A stretch of DNA of 64,000 nucleotides from CAZYIW01 sp964647705 (GTDB taxonomy: Bacteria > Pseudomonadota > Gammaproteobacteria > PS1 > Pseudothioglobaceae). The notes under the pieces were generated by a model, which searched no databases, had not been told where the DNA came from, and saw only the letters and a program-made list of their open reading frames with translations. The first letter of the stretch is position 1, and each line of letters starts with the position of its first letter. The stretch spans positions 1-64,000 of the forward strand of contig CAZYIW010000002.1 in the NCBI GenBank assembly GCA_964647705.1, given 5' to 3'. The translations under genes and the position numbers were made by a program. Shown in pieces: positions 32,405 through 41,620 of the stretch.

Positions 32405-33553
32405 CTTGTTCAGCTGATTAACCCTTTTCTTAAAAGACCACATTTGCTTGGCTTCAATGATTTTTTGTTTGGGCAGTTTGAATTTAAGCGGATTTTGGCG
32501 TTTATCCTTGTAGCGCAGTTCATAGTGTAGGTGTGGCCCTGTTGACCGACCTGTTGAGCCTACGTAGCCAATTACCTGACCGCGCTTAACTTTTTGCCCC
32601 ACTCGGGGGTATCTTGTATATCGTGAAAGATGCGCATAAACCGTGGTGTAGTCTTGTCCGTGCTGGATAAACACAGTCTTACCAAGTGCGCCCATGTTTT
32701 TTTTCTTTTTGATTGTGCCATTTGCAACAGAATAAACCGGTGTTCCCGTATCAGCAGCAAAATCAATGGCCCTATGCGGACGCCACGTTTTTAATATAGG
32801 GTGGAAACGTTTGAGCTGAAAGCCTGAGCTGATGCGTTTGTATTTAAGCGGGGCAGACAAAAAAGACGGTTCAATTGTACGTCCATGCTGATCGTAGAAA
32901 TCAGACTGCCCAAGCGTGTCGAAGAACTGATAAGCTTTAATTTTTTCTCCTAGGCTGTTATAGGACAAGGCCACAACCTCATCATTGAGGTTTTTAATTA
33001 CCACGAATTGATCGCCTTTTTTAAGTGTTTTGAAGTCCAACCTCCAAGAAAAGACCGACACGATAGTGTTAATGGTCTTTTGATTGAGGCCTGCTTTTTT
33101 GCCGTCAACACTCAAAGAGCTGTTTATATAGATTTTAATTTTTTTTAAAGAATCTGGCTCAATCAAAGGGTTAATTTCACCAATCGTTAGTGTTTTTTTA
33201 TCGCTAGCACGGTGCGTTAAATAACGAAAAAAACCAGACTCATCTAAGGCGATGATAACGGTTTGCCCAGGTACCAGATGATTAATAGATTGGTTTTTTT
33301 TATTTTTGGAAATTAAAGTACTGAGCAGCCGTGAAGACAAACCAAGTTGTTGAAAGTATCGACTGACGGAATCACCCTTCTCTACAGTGAAGCGATAGAT
33401 CTTGTCTTTGGCTTCAGCCACACTGGGCGTAGCCATAATAGCAACAAAAGCCAAAAATAAAAACCCCCAGCGACTCAGGTGTTTGTGGGGCGCATCAAAA
33501 AGCTGCACAAATAACCTCGTTAGCGACTTTTCTGGCATTTTGATCATTTGCAA
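32396..33553 (-). CDS. M23 (LytM) family murein endopeptidase
   Basis: Periplasmic cell-wall hydrolase of 385 residues. It has an N-terminal signal/anchor around 28-48 (ending VAEAK), a LysM/OapA-like domain (FTVEKGDSVSRYFQQLGLSSRLL), and a C-terminal M23 domain with zinc ligands in HRAIDFAADTGTPV and HLHYELRY. Both the HxxxD and HxH motifs are intact, so it should be active, like MepM. The 5' end overlaps dxr by 59 nt; a later Met at residue 6 would shorten that. Confidence 0.88.
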   Translation of the reverse strand: MQMIKMPEKSLTRLFVQLFDAPHKHLSRWGFLFLAFVAIMATPSVAEAKDKIYRFTVEKGDSVSRYFQQLGLSSRLLSTLISKNKKNQSINHLVPGQTVIIALDESGFFRYLTHRASDKKTLTIGEINPLIEPDSLKKIKIYINSSLSVDGKKAGLNQKTINTIVSVFSWRLDFKTLKKGDQFVVIKNLNDEVVALSYNSLGEKIKAYQFFDTLGQSDFYDQHGRTIEPSFLSAPLKYKRISSGFQLKRFHPILKTWRPHRAIDFAADTGTPVYSVANGTIKKKKNMGALGKTVFIQHGQDYTTVYAHLSRYTRYPRVGQKVKRGQVIGYVGSTGRSTGPHLHYELRYKDKRQNPLKFKLPKQKIIEAKQMWSFKKRVNQLNKLL

Positions 33554-34652
33554 TCACCTCATCCAATGAATCTAGATTTTTATGCTGGACAGAAAGTAGC
33601 GTTTTTTCAATGACCTTAGGGATATCCAAAAAACCAATTTTATTGTCAAGAAAATGGCTAACGGCAACCTCATTGGCAGCATTGAGCGTACCCATGGCGT
33701 TGCCACCTTGTTTGAGCGCCTCAAACGCTAAGCGCAGGCAAGCAAATTTTTGATAATCAACGGGATAGAATTCAAGCGGAGAACACTGAGTCAATTCAAG
33801 CGAGTCAACGCCTGATTCAATTCGATCAGGATAAGCCAGAGCGTAAGAGATAACACTGCGCATATCAGGATTGCCAAGTTGTGATATGGTTGAGCCATCT
33901 TGGTAATAAACCGAAGAATGAACGATCGATTGTGGGTGGATTAACACATCAATTTGATCGCCACCTAACCCAAATAAATAGTGCGCTTCAATAACCTCTA
34001 ACCCCTTGTTCATCATACTTGCTGAATCGACAGAGATTTTTCTGCCCATAGACCAATTGGGGTGCGCACAAGCTTCATCGGGTGTGACATTTTTGAGTTG
34101 TTCAATCGGTTTATGCAAAAAAGGACCACCACTGGCCGTTAACTGAATTTTTTTAAGGCCTTTAGAGCCGCTTTGTAAACACTGAAAAATAGCACTGTGT
34201 TCAGAGTCTACTGGGATGAGCTCAGCATTGTTGCTTTGAACAGATGCTGTGAAAATATCTCCTGAGAGCACCAATGATTCTTTATTGGCCAGAAGAATGC
34301 GTTTTCCTGCTTGGGCTGCAGCAAGCGCAGAAGGCATACCTGCACTCCCTACAATGGCTGCCATTACCATGTCAACTTCATCATCTGATGCGATATCACA
34401 CAATGCTTTTTCGCCTGAAAGTACAATGGTGTCATCAGACAACAAACTGTCTAATTGTTGAGCCGAGTCCGCGTCACCCATTACCGCATACTTAGGTTTG
34501 TATTTTTGACACAAAGTAAGCATAGCACCATGGTTGGTGTGTGCGCTCAGAGCAAAAACTTTGAACTTTTCAGGATGTAGGTCAATCACAGACAACGTAC
34601 TTTGCCCAATTGAACCGGTGGCGCCTAATATTGTAATGTTTTTTTTCATCAC
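33495..34652 (-). CDS. dxr: 1-deoxy-D-xylulose 5-phosphate reductoisomerase
   Basis: NADPH-dependent first committed step of the MEP isoprenoid pathway. The 385-residue protein has the N-terminal GATGSIGQSTL nucleotide fold, LANKESLVLSG, the metal ligands in PVDSEHSAIFQCL, LTASGGPF, HPNWSMGRKISVDSASMMNKGLEVIEA and the LIHPQSIVHSSVYYQDGS segment. It overlaps cdsA by 4 nt (ATGA). Unlike many gammaproteobacteria, dxr is not followed by rseP-bamA but by the M23 peptidase. Confidence 0.96.
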   Translation of the reverse strand: MMKKNITILGATGSIGQSTLSVIDLHPEKFKVFALSAHTNHGAMLTLCQKYKPKYAVMGDADSAQQLDSLLSDDTIVLSGEKALCDIASDDEVDMVMAAIVGSAGMPSALAAAQAGKRILLANKESLVLSGDIFTASVQSNNAELIPVDSEHSAIFQCLQSGSKGLKKIQLTASGGPFLHKPIEQLKNVTPDEACAHPNWSMGRKISVDSASMMNKGLEVIEAHYLFGLGGDQIDVLIHPQSIVHSSVYYQDGSTISQLGNPDMRSVISYALAYPDRIESGVDSLELTQCSPLEFYPVDYQKFACLRLAFEALKQGGNAMGTLNAANEVAVSHFLDNKIGFLDIPKVIEKTLLSVQHKNLDSLDEVIANDQNARKVANEVICAAF

Positions 34653-35440
34653 ATGCCCAGTAGAAAAAACGGCGCAGCTGCGCTCAGTGAGTCAAATCGA
34701 TCCAAAATGCCGCCGTGCCCAGGCAACAAATGAGAGCTGTCTTTAATATTAGAGGCTCTTTTATAAAGGCTTTCAAACAAATCGCCTAGTATTGACACAA
34801 GTACAACACCCAAACTGAGCAAGATGTAGAACCAATACTGATCGGGCGAAATATTTTGAAAATACAAAAAGACTAAAGTTACCAACAGGGCTGTTCCAAG
34901 CCCGCCAAACACGCCTTCTATTGATTTTCCAGGGCTTACTTTTGGGGCTAATTTGTGCTTACCAAAAGACCTGCCAACAATATAGGCGCCCGTGTCTGCT
35001 CCCCAAATGAGCAGTAAAAGCAGCAACAAATGTTCAACACCATGATCGACACGCAATTCCACCAATGCAAGCCACATTGGCACTAATAATAACACACCAT
35101 TGGCAAGGCGACGAGTCACGGATCCAAACCAAAAATTGACATTCTTGGGATAACTGACAACCCAATACAAGTTAAGCGCCCACCAAAACACCAAGACATA
35201 CAAAAGCCAATCTATATTATCGAGCGAGTAATGAAAAAACAATGCAAGTAATACCACGGCTACAACAAACAGTAATCTTCTATGAGAATCGATAATTTTT
35301 GCCAGTCGGGAAAACTCCCAAGCACCAAGCGCCAAAACCACCATCATTAATAGATTGAAATATTTTGGCTCCAATGTGAGTATCGCCAAGAGAAATAGTG
35401 GCCCCAAAACCAAACCAGTAGCCAATCTTTTTACTAGCAT
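34649..35440 (-). CDS. cdsA: Phosphatidate cytidylyltransferase
   Basis: Makes CDP-diacylglycerol, precursor of bacterial phospholipids. The 263-residue membrane protein has about seven hydrophobic segments and the C-terminal CdsA signature (SILGDLFESLYKRASNIKDSSHLLPGHGGILDRFDSL), whose Asp residues bind metal. It overlaps uppS by 7 nt at its start and dxr by 4 nt at its end, in the order uppS-cdsA-dxr. Confidence 0.95.
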   Translation of the reverse strand: MLVKRLATGLVLGPLFLLAILTLEPKYFNLLMMVVLALGAWEFSRLAKIIDSHRRLLFVVAVVLLALFFHYSLDNIDWLLYVLVFWWALNLYWVVSYPKNVNFWFGSVTRRLANGVLLLVPMWLALVELRVDHGVEHLLLLLLLIWGADTGAYIVGRSFGKHKLAPKVSPGKSIEGVFGGLGTALLVTLVFLYFQNISPDQYWFYILLSLGVVLVSILGDLFESLYKRASNIKDSSHLLPGHGGILDRFDSLSAAAPFFLLGM

Positions 35441-36150
35441 GCCTTGTCTTCCTTTCGAAGGCCAAAACGACGATCACGCCGGTTAAAATTTTCAATTGCT
35501 AAATCCAACGCATTCGTGTCAAAATCTGGCCACAATGTTTTGGTGAAATACAATTCACTATAAGCAATTTCCCAAAGTAGAAAATTACTGATGCGTTGTT
35601 CTCCACTGGTGCGTATTAATAAATCTACAGAGCCCTCTTCGGCTAATGACATGTGGCGCGAAAGGGTTTTGACATCGATAGAATCAGCTTGAACTCTCCC
35701 TTGCAAAGCCTTTTGCGTAATTTTTTGACAAGCCTGGGCAATATCCCATTGGCCACCATAATTAGCACAGACCACCAGAGTAAGACCGGTGTTATTTTTT
35801 AATAAATTTTGTGCATCTGTCGCGCTCTTTTGTATTTCTTTTGGAAACAGCTCCATATCACCAATGATTTTGAGTTTAACATTATGTTTTTTGAGCTTTT
35901 TTACCTCTTGTTTAAGCACAGTAAGAAAAAGCTTAAATAGCAGAGAAACTTCTTCTCCAGAACGGTTCTTATTTTCGCTACTAAACGCAAATAGCGTGAG
36001 TGTTTTTACCCCTAACTTTGCACAATGCTTAACCGTGGTGCGCACTGCGTTGATTCCATTTTGGTGGCCTTTAACTCTTGGCAGGCGGCGTTTTTTGGCC
36101 CAGCGACCATTACCGTCCATAATGATTGCAATGTGCTTTGGAATATTCAT
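35434..36150 (-). CDS. uppS: Undecaprenyl diphosphate synthase
   Basis: cis-Prenyltransferase supplying the C55 lipid carrier for peptidoglycan and envelope glycans. The 238-residue protein has IAIIMDGNGRWAKKRRLPRVKGHQNG (catalytic Asp and diphosphate binding), TLFAFSSENKNRSGEEV, and the C-terminal DLLIRTSGEQRISNFLLWEIAYSELYF. First gene of the uppS-cdsA-dxr unit, divergent from hisF. Confidence 0.96.
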   Translation of the reverse strand: MNIPKHIAIIMDGNGRWAKKRRLPRVKGHQNGINAVRTTVKHCAKLGVKTLTLFAFSSENKNRSGEEVSLLFKLFLTVLKQEVKKLKKHNVKLKIIGDMELFPKEIQKSATDAQNLLKNNTGLTLVVCANYGGQWDIAQACQKITQKALQGRVQADSIDVKTLSRHMSLAEEGSVDLLIRTSGEQRISNFLLWEIAYSELYFTKTLWPDFDTNALDLAIENFNRRDRRFGLRKEDKAC

Positions 36151-36238
36151 GACGGTTGATTATACCTTTGTGTGGCTGGGTCTTTATAGAGTATAAATCG
36201 GGTAAAATTGTCCAATTAATTAGAGTTTTTGGGTAGAA

Positions 36239-37012
36239 ATGGGCCTAGCAAAGCGTATTATTCCTTGTTTGGATGTTAGAGACGGACGTGTGGTTAAGGG
36301 CGTTCAGTTTGTTGATATTAAAGATGCGGGCGACCCTGTTGAAGTAGCCAAACGCTATGATGAACAAGGGGCAGATGAGATTACTTTTTTAGACATCACA
36401 GCCTCGCACGAAAATAGAGACACAACAGTGCACATGGTAGAAGATATTGCAGAGCAAGTTTTCATCCCCCTTACTGTAGGTGGCGGAATCCGAAAGGCGG
36501 AGGATGTGCGCGCCATGTTAAACGCAGGCGCCGACAAAGTCGCCGTTAATTCAGCGGCAATTTATAACCCCGACTTAATCAACAAACTTTGTGAACAGTT
36601 TGGCTCTCAATGTATTGTGATTGCCATTGATGCAAAACAAGTTTCTACCAATCCGCCAAAGTGGGAGATTTTTACTCACGGCGGGCGCAAACCAACAGGC
36701 ATAGACGCCGTTGAATGGGCGTTGAAGATGACTCAGGGCGAACACGGCGCAGGTGAAGTATTACTAACCTCAATGGACTGTGATGGCGTTAAAACCGGGT
36801 TTGATTTGGCGTTAACCAAAGCAGTTTCAAAGGCGGTTGATGTGCCTGTTATTGCCTCAGGCGGTGTTGGCAACTTACAACATTTGTCTGAGGGCGTGAC
36901 ACAAGGCGGTGCCGATGCAGTTTTGGCAGCGAGCATCTTTCATTTTGGTGAATATACCGTGGCACAGGCCAAAGCCTCCATGCAACAAAACGGTATTGAG
37001 GTTAGACTTTAA
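36239..37012 (+). CDS. hisF: Imidazole glycerol phosphate synthase subunit HisF
   Basis: Cyclase subunit that makes imidazole glycerol phosphate and AICAR with ammonia from HisH. The 257-residue TIM barrel has the catalytic Asp in [36 protein letters not shown], the second catalytic Asp in [16 protein letters not shown], and [12 protein letters not shown]. No other his gene is present in the window. Confidence 0.96.
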   Translation: MGLAKRIIPCLDVRDGRVVKGVQFVDIKDAGDPVEVAKRYDEQGADEITFLDITASHENRDTTVHMVEDIAEQVFIPLTVGGGIRKAEDVRAMLNAGADKVAVNSAAIYNPDLINKLCEQFGSQCIVIAIDAKQVSTNPPKWEIFTHGGRKPTGIDAVEWALKMTQGEHGAGEVLLTSMDCDGVKTGFDLALTKAVSKAVDVPVIASGGVGNLQHLSEGVTQGGADAVLAASIFHFGEYTVAQAKASMQQNGIEVRL

Positions 37013-37066
37013 AAAACTTCTAGCGTATGATGACGCGCTTTATCACATTGATGGTGGCAGTATTTT

Positions 37067-37603
37067 ATGAATATTAGAAAAGAATTTTGGTTGTTGTTGA
37101 GCGCCTTTATTTTGCCAATTGTTTTAGGTACGTTGTTTTTCTACCTAAATCCGAATTACTTCACACAAAACACTGTGAATTATGGAAAACTGGTTGAGCC
37201 GATTATCACTACAGTCGAAGATGATATTGTTTTTAGTGATAAAACACCAGGCACTACTCAGGGTATATGGACATTGGTTTATGTCATCAACGAATGTGGG
37301 GCCGAGTGCACGCAAACCATTAAAGACACCAAAACTATTCGAATTTTGATGAATGATGAGATGCGCCGTTTACAACGTATGGTGCTAACCAATAACGATA
37401 ATCTGAATATAGAGGATCCAAAAGTGATTATTGCCAAACCCAGTGTTGCACTCAGCGACAAACTGAGTGTTTTTGGCGCTGACCAGCTATTTTTAATCGA
37501 CCCAATTGGCAACGTGATGTTGCACTATCAACCACAAGGCCTCGACATTAGGCGTGTGGTTAAAGATTTAGAACGTTTGTTTAAATATTCTCGTATCGGG
37601 TAA
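37067..37603 (+). CDS. Membrane-anchored Sco-like protein with CxxxC, oxidase assembly candidate
   Basis: A 178-residue protein with one N-terminal membrane helix (about 8-27) and a periplasmic domain. WTLVYVINECGAECTQTI contains a CxxxC pair (C77, C81) placed like the copper-binding cysteines of Sco proteins at the start of a thioredoxin-like fold. Uncharacterised genes of this type lie between SURF1 and ctaA in pseudomonad oxidase clusters. Here it is 15 nt upstream of ctaB. A role in copper delivery or disulfide handling for cytochrome oxidase is an inference from motif and context. Confidence 0.75.
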   Translation: MNIRKEFWLLLSAFILPIVLGTLFFYLNPNYFTQNTVNYGKLVEPIITTVEDDIVFSDKTPGTTQGIWTLVYVINECGAECTQTIKDTKTIRILMNDEMRRLQRMVLTNNDNLNIEDPKVIIAKPSVALSDKLSVFGADQLFLIDPIGNVMLHYQPQGLDIRRVVKDLERLFKYSRIG

Positions 37604-37618
37604 TTTACTGGGAGATTT

Positions 37619-38497
37619 ATGCCTTCAATATCTGATTTATTAGGACTGTGTAAACTCAAAGTTGTCGCGCTCATTCTATTAACAGCAGTCGTAGGCATGC
37701 TTTTGGCAGTGCCTTATTTGCCAGACTGGTTTTTAGTGCTTAAAGCTTCAGTTGGTATTGGCCTGGCATCTGCATCTGCAGCTGTTTTTAATCATGTTGT
37801 CGACGAGAAGATTGACGCACAAATGTCACGCACTGATCAGCGGCCCTTACCCCAACAAAAAGTCAGTCGTAATCAGGCGCTGGTCTGGGGCATGTTTTTG
37901 GGAGTTTTTGGCCTGGGTATTTTGTATTTCTTTGTTAATACCTTAACAGCAGTATTGACTTTTATCTCACTAATTGGCTATGCCGTAATCTACACGCTTT
38001 ATTTAAAACGAGCCACACCACAAAATATCGTGATTGGTGGTGCTGCAGGCGCTGCTCCACCGGTCTTGGGTTGGACGGCAATCACCAACGATATTCACGC
38101 TTATTCCTTATTGTTATTTCTGATTGTATTTATCTGGACGCCCCCACACTTTTGGGCGCTGGCTATTTATCGATATGATGAATACAAAAAAGTCGATGTG
38201 CCAATGTTGCCAGTTACCCATGGTATTCCATATACACGGATTCAAATCCTCTTATACACAGTGTTGTTACTTTTGGTGACATTGTTACCGTATTTAGCGG
38301 GTATGAGCGGCCTGATTTACCTCATTTCTGCCTTGGTATTGGGTGTGATTTTTCTGCTATATGCCATCAAAATATATAAAAACCCCGACAACCCTAAAAT
38401 AGCTTTCGCAACATTTCTTTACTCGGTAAACTATTTGATGCTATTGTTTTTTGCATTGCTGGTGGATCATTATCTATTATTGCCATTGGGAGGGTAA
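37619..38497 (+). CDS. ctaB: Protoheme IX farnesyltransferase (heme O synthase)
   Basis: Adds a farnesyl group to heme b to form heme O, required for heme A of the aa3 oxidase. The 292-residue UbiA-family membrane protein has the prenyl-diphosphate motif NHVVDEKIDAQMSRTDQRPLP and a second loop with YRYDEYKKVDVPMLPVTHG. The heme A synthase gene ctaA is nearby on the opposite strand. Often also called cyoE. Confidence 0.95.
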   Translation: MPSISDLLGLCKLKVVALILLTAVVGMLLAVPYLPDWFLVLKASVGIGLASASAAVFNHVVDEKIDAQMSRTDQRPLPQQKVSRNQALVWGMFLGVFGLGILYFFVNTLTAVLTFISLIGYAVIYTLYLKRATPQNIVIGGAAGAAPPVLGWTAITNDIHAYSLLLFLIVFIWTPPHFWALAIYRYDEYKKVDVPMLPVTHGIPYTRIQILLYTVLLLLVTLLPYLAGMSGLIYLISALVLGVIFLLYAIKIYKNPDNPKIAFATFLYSVNYLMLLFFALLVDHYLLLPLGG

Positions 38498-38499
38498 AA

Positions 38500-38688
38500 A
38501 TGAAGGGTTTTGGACAAGTATTTAAAGGCATAACTTCAGCCATGATTGGCGTGGGTAAAAGAGAAGACCTTGCCAAAGATTTTGAACGCACAGAAAAACA
38601 AGGGCCTTGGCCTTATATTATTGTGGGGCTGATCATGACCACCGTGTTTATTGCCATGGTTGTTTTGGTTGTTAAGTCGGTGCTTTAA
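38500..38688 (+). CDS. Small DUF2970-like membrane protein
   Basis: A 62-residue protein with an amphipathic N-terminal part (GFGQVFKGITSAMIGVGKREDLAKDFER) and one C-terminal membrane helix (about 39-61). The pattern matches DUF2970 proteins, which are often encoded next to cytochrome oxidase genes; function unknown. It starts 2 nt after ctaB, so co-translation is likely, and overlaps the convergent sco gene by 4 nt. Confidence 0.7.
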   Translation: MKGFGQVFKGITSAMIGVGKREDLAKDFERTEKQGPWPYIIVGLIMTTVFIAMVVLVVKSVL

Positions 38689-39440
38689 TTCAACGTCTGG
38701 ATAATTAAATCAAGTGCTTTAGCAATTTGCCCAGAGTTGTAAGCAGTACTAAAGGCTGCGGTGAGCTCAAAATCTGGACTGACTAAAAAAAAGTTGGCCG
38801 AATGTTCAACCAGGTTATTGTTACTGTGGCTAGACATATCTGCATGTTGTTTGTAATCGTTTTTTAGCTTGCTTTTAGTGCGCATAATTTCATGATGAAT
38901 GCCCATTTCTTTAGATACTTTTTCTAAGTCTTTAGTATCGATAGCCAAAGACAAAAAGCCTGGATTAAAACGCTGAACGAATTTTGACAGTTTTCCAATA
39001 TCACGCTGTGGATCAATTGAGATAAAGACCGTTTGAATTTTTTTTGCATTTTTGCTTTGTTTGATTACTTGATCAAGTTTAGTAAGACCAGCGGGACAAT
39101 CATCAAGGCAATGGGTATAACCAAAAAACAACAATGCCCAATGCTTATTGATGGTTTCAGACAATGATAGCGTTTGTTTTTTATCGTCAACCAAAGTTAA
39201 AACACCGACCAAGTTTTTAGGGTTGGCATATAAAGACGCATAGGGCTTGACTTGTGCTTGTAATGAACGTAACTGGTTGGCTTCAGGGAATAGCGCTAAA
39301 TACGCTACAGCAACCATGGCAAAGCCCAATACAATTAAAGAGTTTCGAACTTTTTTCACCTGCCCACAACGATTTTTCCCAGTACACACTTCGTACTGTT
39401 CATCGGGGCATGAATGTTCTGGTTTGATAAAATTCTTCAC
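38685..39440 (-). CDS. SCO family copper chaperone
   Basis: Membrane-anchored thioredoxin-fold protein (251 residues) of the Sco1/SenC/PrrC family, which helps build the CuA centre of cytochrome oxidase. It has a membrane helix at about 33-50, the copper motif FFGYTHCLDDCPAG (CxxxC), the FISIDPQRD strand, and the distal copper-ligand His in EHSANFFLVSP. An extra His/Met-bearing segment (HADMSSHSNNN) precedes that His. The roughly 30-residue cytoplasmic N-terminus contains three Cys, an unusual addition. Confidence 0.92.
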   Translation of the reverse strand: MKNFIKPEHSCPDEQYEVCTGKNRCGQVKKVRNSLIVLGFAMVAVAYLALFPEANQLRSLQAQVKPYASLYANPKNLVGVLTLVDDKKQTLSLSETINKHWALLFFGYTHCLDDCPAGLTKLDQVIKQSKNAKKIQTVFISIDPQRDIGKLSKFVQRFNPGFLSLAIDTKDLEKVSKEMGIHHEIMRTKSKLKNDYKQHADMSSHSNNNLVEHSANFFLVSPDFELTAAFSTAYNSGQIAKALDLIIQTLN

Positions 39441-39473
39441 CGCTCTCCCTTCGGTTTTGAATTAATGGTTCAA

Positions 39474-40448
39474 TTATATCGGCTTTTGATAACTCTTGTG
39501 TATTAGTGCAATAATGCTAAGCAGTAATAGTAATGCAACACCATTATGAAGAACCGCTATCGACATAGGCAATGACAAAACTAGGTTTAATACACCCAAA
39601 ACTACTTGCAAAATTAAAAGAGCACCTATAAACAACAAGTTTGTTTTAAGGTGTGAATAGCCCCTAAAAATAAAAAATAGCAAAAATAAACTAACAGAAA
39701 CCACCAAGGCGCCGATTCGATGCATCATTTGTATTGCCACACGCACAGGGTTTTCTAGCACGCCAAATTCATAATCTACTCCTAAAGACCCCCAATAAAA
39801 AGCTTTGCTAAAATCCATGTTTGGCCACAATAGACCCTGACAGGTTGGAAATTCTGCGCCGCATGAAAGCGCAGCATAGTTGGTCGATGTCCACCCACCT
39901 AGGAGGATTTGTAAAACGATAAAAAGCAGCACCAATAATAAAAATATTTTGTGTCGTTTAAGTATGTGTGTGTAGCCAAAAATAGGCCGAGATTGGTTGA
40001 GCAGAAGCCAAAATATCATGCTTGTTGTTGCAAAACCACCAAGTAAATGCGTTGTAACAATTCCAGGATGCACTTTTAGAGTAACGGTCCACATGCCAAA
40101 CAAAGCTTGCAAAATAACGAAAAAGGCCAAAAAACTTGGCAATGCTAAGGTTTGTCGATACTGAACTCTACCCTTTGCAACTAGAACCAATACCGCGAAG
40201 ATGACAAACCCAAGGATTCCAGCTGCATATCGGTGAATCATTTCTGCCCAGCCCTTGGCCACCTCAACTGGGCGTTCATACCCCTGTATAATTGTTCCAT
40301 CGGCCACATCTGGAACGCCTAATTGGCCATAACATCCAGGCCAGTCTGGACAACCAAGCCCTGCATCTGCTAGACGAGTATAGGCACCCAGCAGCACCAC
40401 AACTAATGCCAGTAACAATGCCCCTTTTAAGAAATTCTTAAAAATCAT
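39474..40448 (-). CDS. ctaA: Heme A synthase (CtaA/COX15)
   Basis: Oxidises heme O to heme A for the aa3 oxidase. The 324-residue protein has about eight membrane segments and conserved residues GAYTRLADAGLGCPDWPGCYGQLGVP, EMIHRYAAGILG (His ligand), HPGIVTTHLLGG, GGWTSTNYAALSCGAEFPTCQG and QMMHRIGALVV. Both loops carry Cys pairs typical of the family. It is transcribed towards sco; the two genes likely form one unit. Confidence 0.94.
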   Translation of the reverse strand: MIFKNFLKGALLLALVVVLLGAYTRLADAGLGCPDWPGCYGQLGVPDVADGTIIQGYERPVEVAKGWAEMIHRYAAGILGFVIFAVLVLVAKGRVQYRQTLALPSFLAFFVILQALFGMWTVTLKVHPGIVTTHLLGGFATTSMIFWLLLNQSRPIFGYTHILKRHKIFLLLVLLFIVLQILLGGWTSTNYAALSCGAEFPTCQGLLWPNMDFSKAFYWGSLGVDYEFGVLENPVRVAIQMMHRIGALVVSVSLFLLFFIFRGYSHLKTNLLFIGALLILQVVLGVLNLVLSLPMSIAVLHNGVALLLLLSIIALIHKSYQKPI

Positions 40449-40473
40449 AGTGCCAATATTTTACGCACATACA

Positions 40474-40509
40474 AAAAAGCCTTTTGCATAAAAATGCAAA
40501 AGGCTTTTT
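40474..40509 (-). terminator. Rho-independent terminator downstream of DUF2189 gene
   Basis: A near-perfect inverted repeat: AAAAAGCCTTTTGCAT, a 4-nt A loop, then ATGCAAAAGGCTTTTT. It lies 29 nt after the stop of the DUF2189 gene in its direction of transcription. The stem ends in a T-run on both strands. Confidence 0.8.
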
Positions 40510-40537
40510 AAAAGAATGTTTTTTAAAAAACCCGGTG

Positions 40538-41374
40538 TTACTCTAATTCTCCAACCATGCTCTTATAAGCATGCCAAGTTGCGTGTGCCAACACAGGTAT
40601 CACAAACACCAAGCCAACAAAGTAGAAATCAGCTGTTAGAATCAAAGCGCCTAATACCAAAATACCAACAATCGGTACCCACATCAGCATAATAAGCTTA
40701 TTCGCCATTGCGGCTCGTAAGCTTGTCACAGTCGCGGTAAAAGGATCCACGTCTTTGTCTAATACCATGGGAAATGAAAACCAGCTAATCATAAATGCAA
40801 TCAAGCCCACAATTGCTGTAAAAATAAAGTAGGCGACAGTAAACCCAACATTAGAGCCCGAAGTAATTTCTGCCAAAATTGCCTGCACTACCGTTTGATT
40901 TTCACTAACAATGTTTAAGTTGCCAGTGTTAAATATGGCGTAAATCAGCGGTGAGAACATCATCCAGGCGATGGCCAGAACCGTTAACATTACTGATAAA
41001 AAGATTGAAGGACAAGATCCGTTGGTCTTCCAAGCAGCAGTCATTACAGAGCCAATAGAAGGTTGATTACCACTGGCAAGCTCCCTAGAAGCTTGATAAA
41101 GACTCATGGCTGATATTGGGCCCAGAACCAAGATAATCACTGCCAATAAGGGCGCAGCAACATCTTGAAGTGCGGCAGAGGTAGATAGGTAGTCCCAGGC
41201 AAGATAGGCGACGGCTGTAAACAAAACACCATAGAATATTGCCAGTACCGGCATAGCCAGAAAATCATTCACACCTTGTTTTAACCAAGTAAAGGGTGCG
41301 TCAATACTTACTTCTTTGAGCTTGGCAGTCTTGCCAAGGTTTTTTTCCATTCTTGCGGTTTGTGGTATCGCCAT
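40538..41374 (-). CDS. DUF2189 integral membrane protein
   Basis: A 278-residue membrane protein with about six predicted helices, a cytosolic N-terminus and the sequence PFTWLKQGVNDFLAMPVLAIFYGVLFTAVAYLAWDYL typical of DUF2189. Such genes often neighbour cytochrome oxidase genes, but the function is unknown. It is divergent from the coxB operon across a 246-nt region that holds an FNR-type box. A good ribosome binding site (GAGGAG) precedes the ATG. Confidence 0.8.
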   Translation of the reverse strand: MAIPQTARMEKNLGKTAKLKEVSIDAPFTWLKQGVNDFLAMPVLAIFYGVLFTAVAYLAWDYLSTSAALQDVAAPLLAVIILVLGPISAMSLYQASRELASGNQPSIGSVMTAAWKTNGSCPSIFLSVMLTVLAIAWMMFSPLIYAIFNTGNLNIVSENQTVVQAILAEITSGSNVGFTVAYFIFTAIVGLIAFMISWFSFPMVLDKDVDPFTATVTSLRAAMANKLIMLMWVPIVGILVLGALILTADFYFVGLVFVIPVLAHATWHAYKSMVGELE

Positions 41375-41434
41375 AATTTAATCTCCTCACTAAATGTAAT
41401 GTTTTTTGGCCTATTAAAACAGACATAAACTCTC

Positions 41435-41464
41435 TTGTCAATTAAAAATTAACATAGATTATAT
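41435..41464 (+). promoter_or_regulatory. Putative coxB promoter
   Basis: TTGTCA (41435-41440) and TTATAT (41459-41464) are separated by 18 nt and read towards coxB. A start near 41471 would give a leader of about 150 nt. Prediction from sequence only. Confidence 0.4.
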
Positions 41465-41485
41465 ATCTACATTATATGAACTAAA

Positions 41486-41499
41486 TTGATACTCATCAA
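41486..41499. promoter_or_regulatory. FNR-type box upstream of coxB
   Basis: Perfect palindrome TTGAT-ACTC-ATCAA, the FNR/ANR consensus. It lies downstream of the predicted coxB promoter, roughly +15 to +28, a position expected for repression, and 122 nt before the coxB ATG. No suitable -10 is placed for activation from -41.5. Confidence 0.7.
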
Positions 41500-41620
41500 G
41501 GATTTTTTGTTATTTTTGTGGTAGTGGGCGAAAAAAGTGGGTATCATCTTTCACAGTTTTTTCAATGCACTAACTAGAGCATCGTTGAACATAATAAGCA
41601 TTAACTTATTTGGAGGATTT

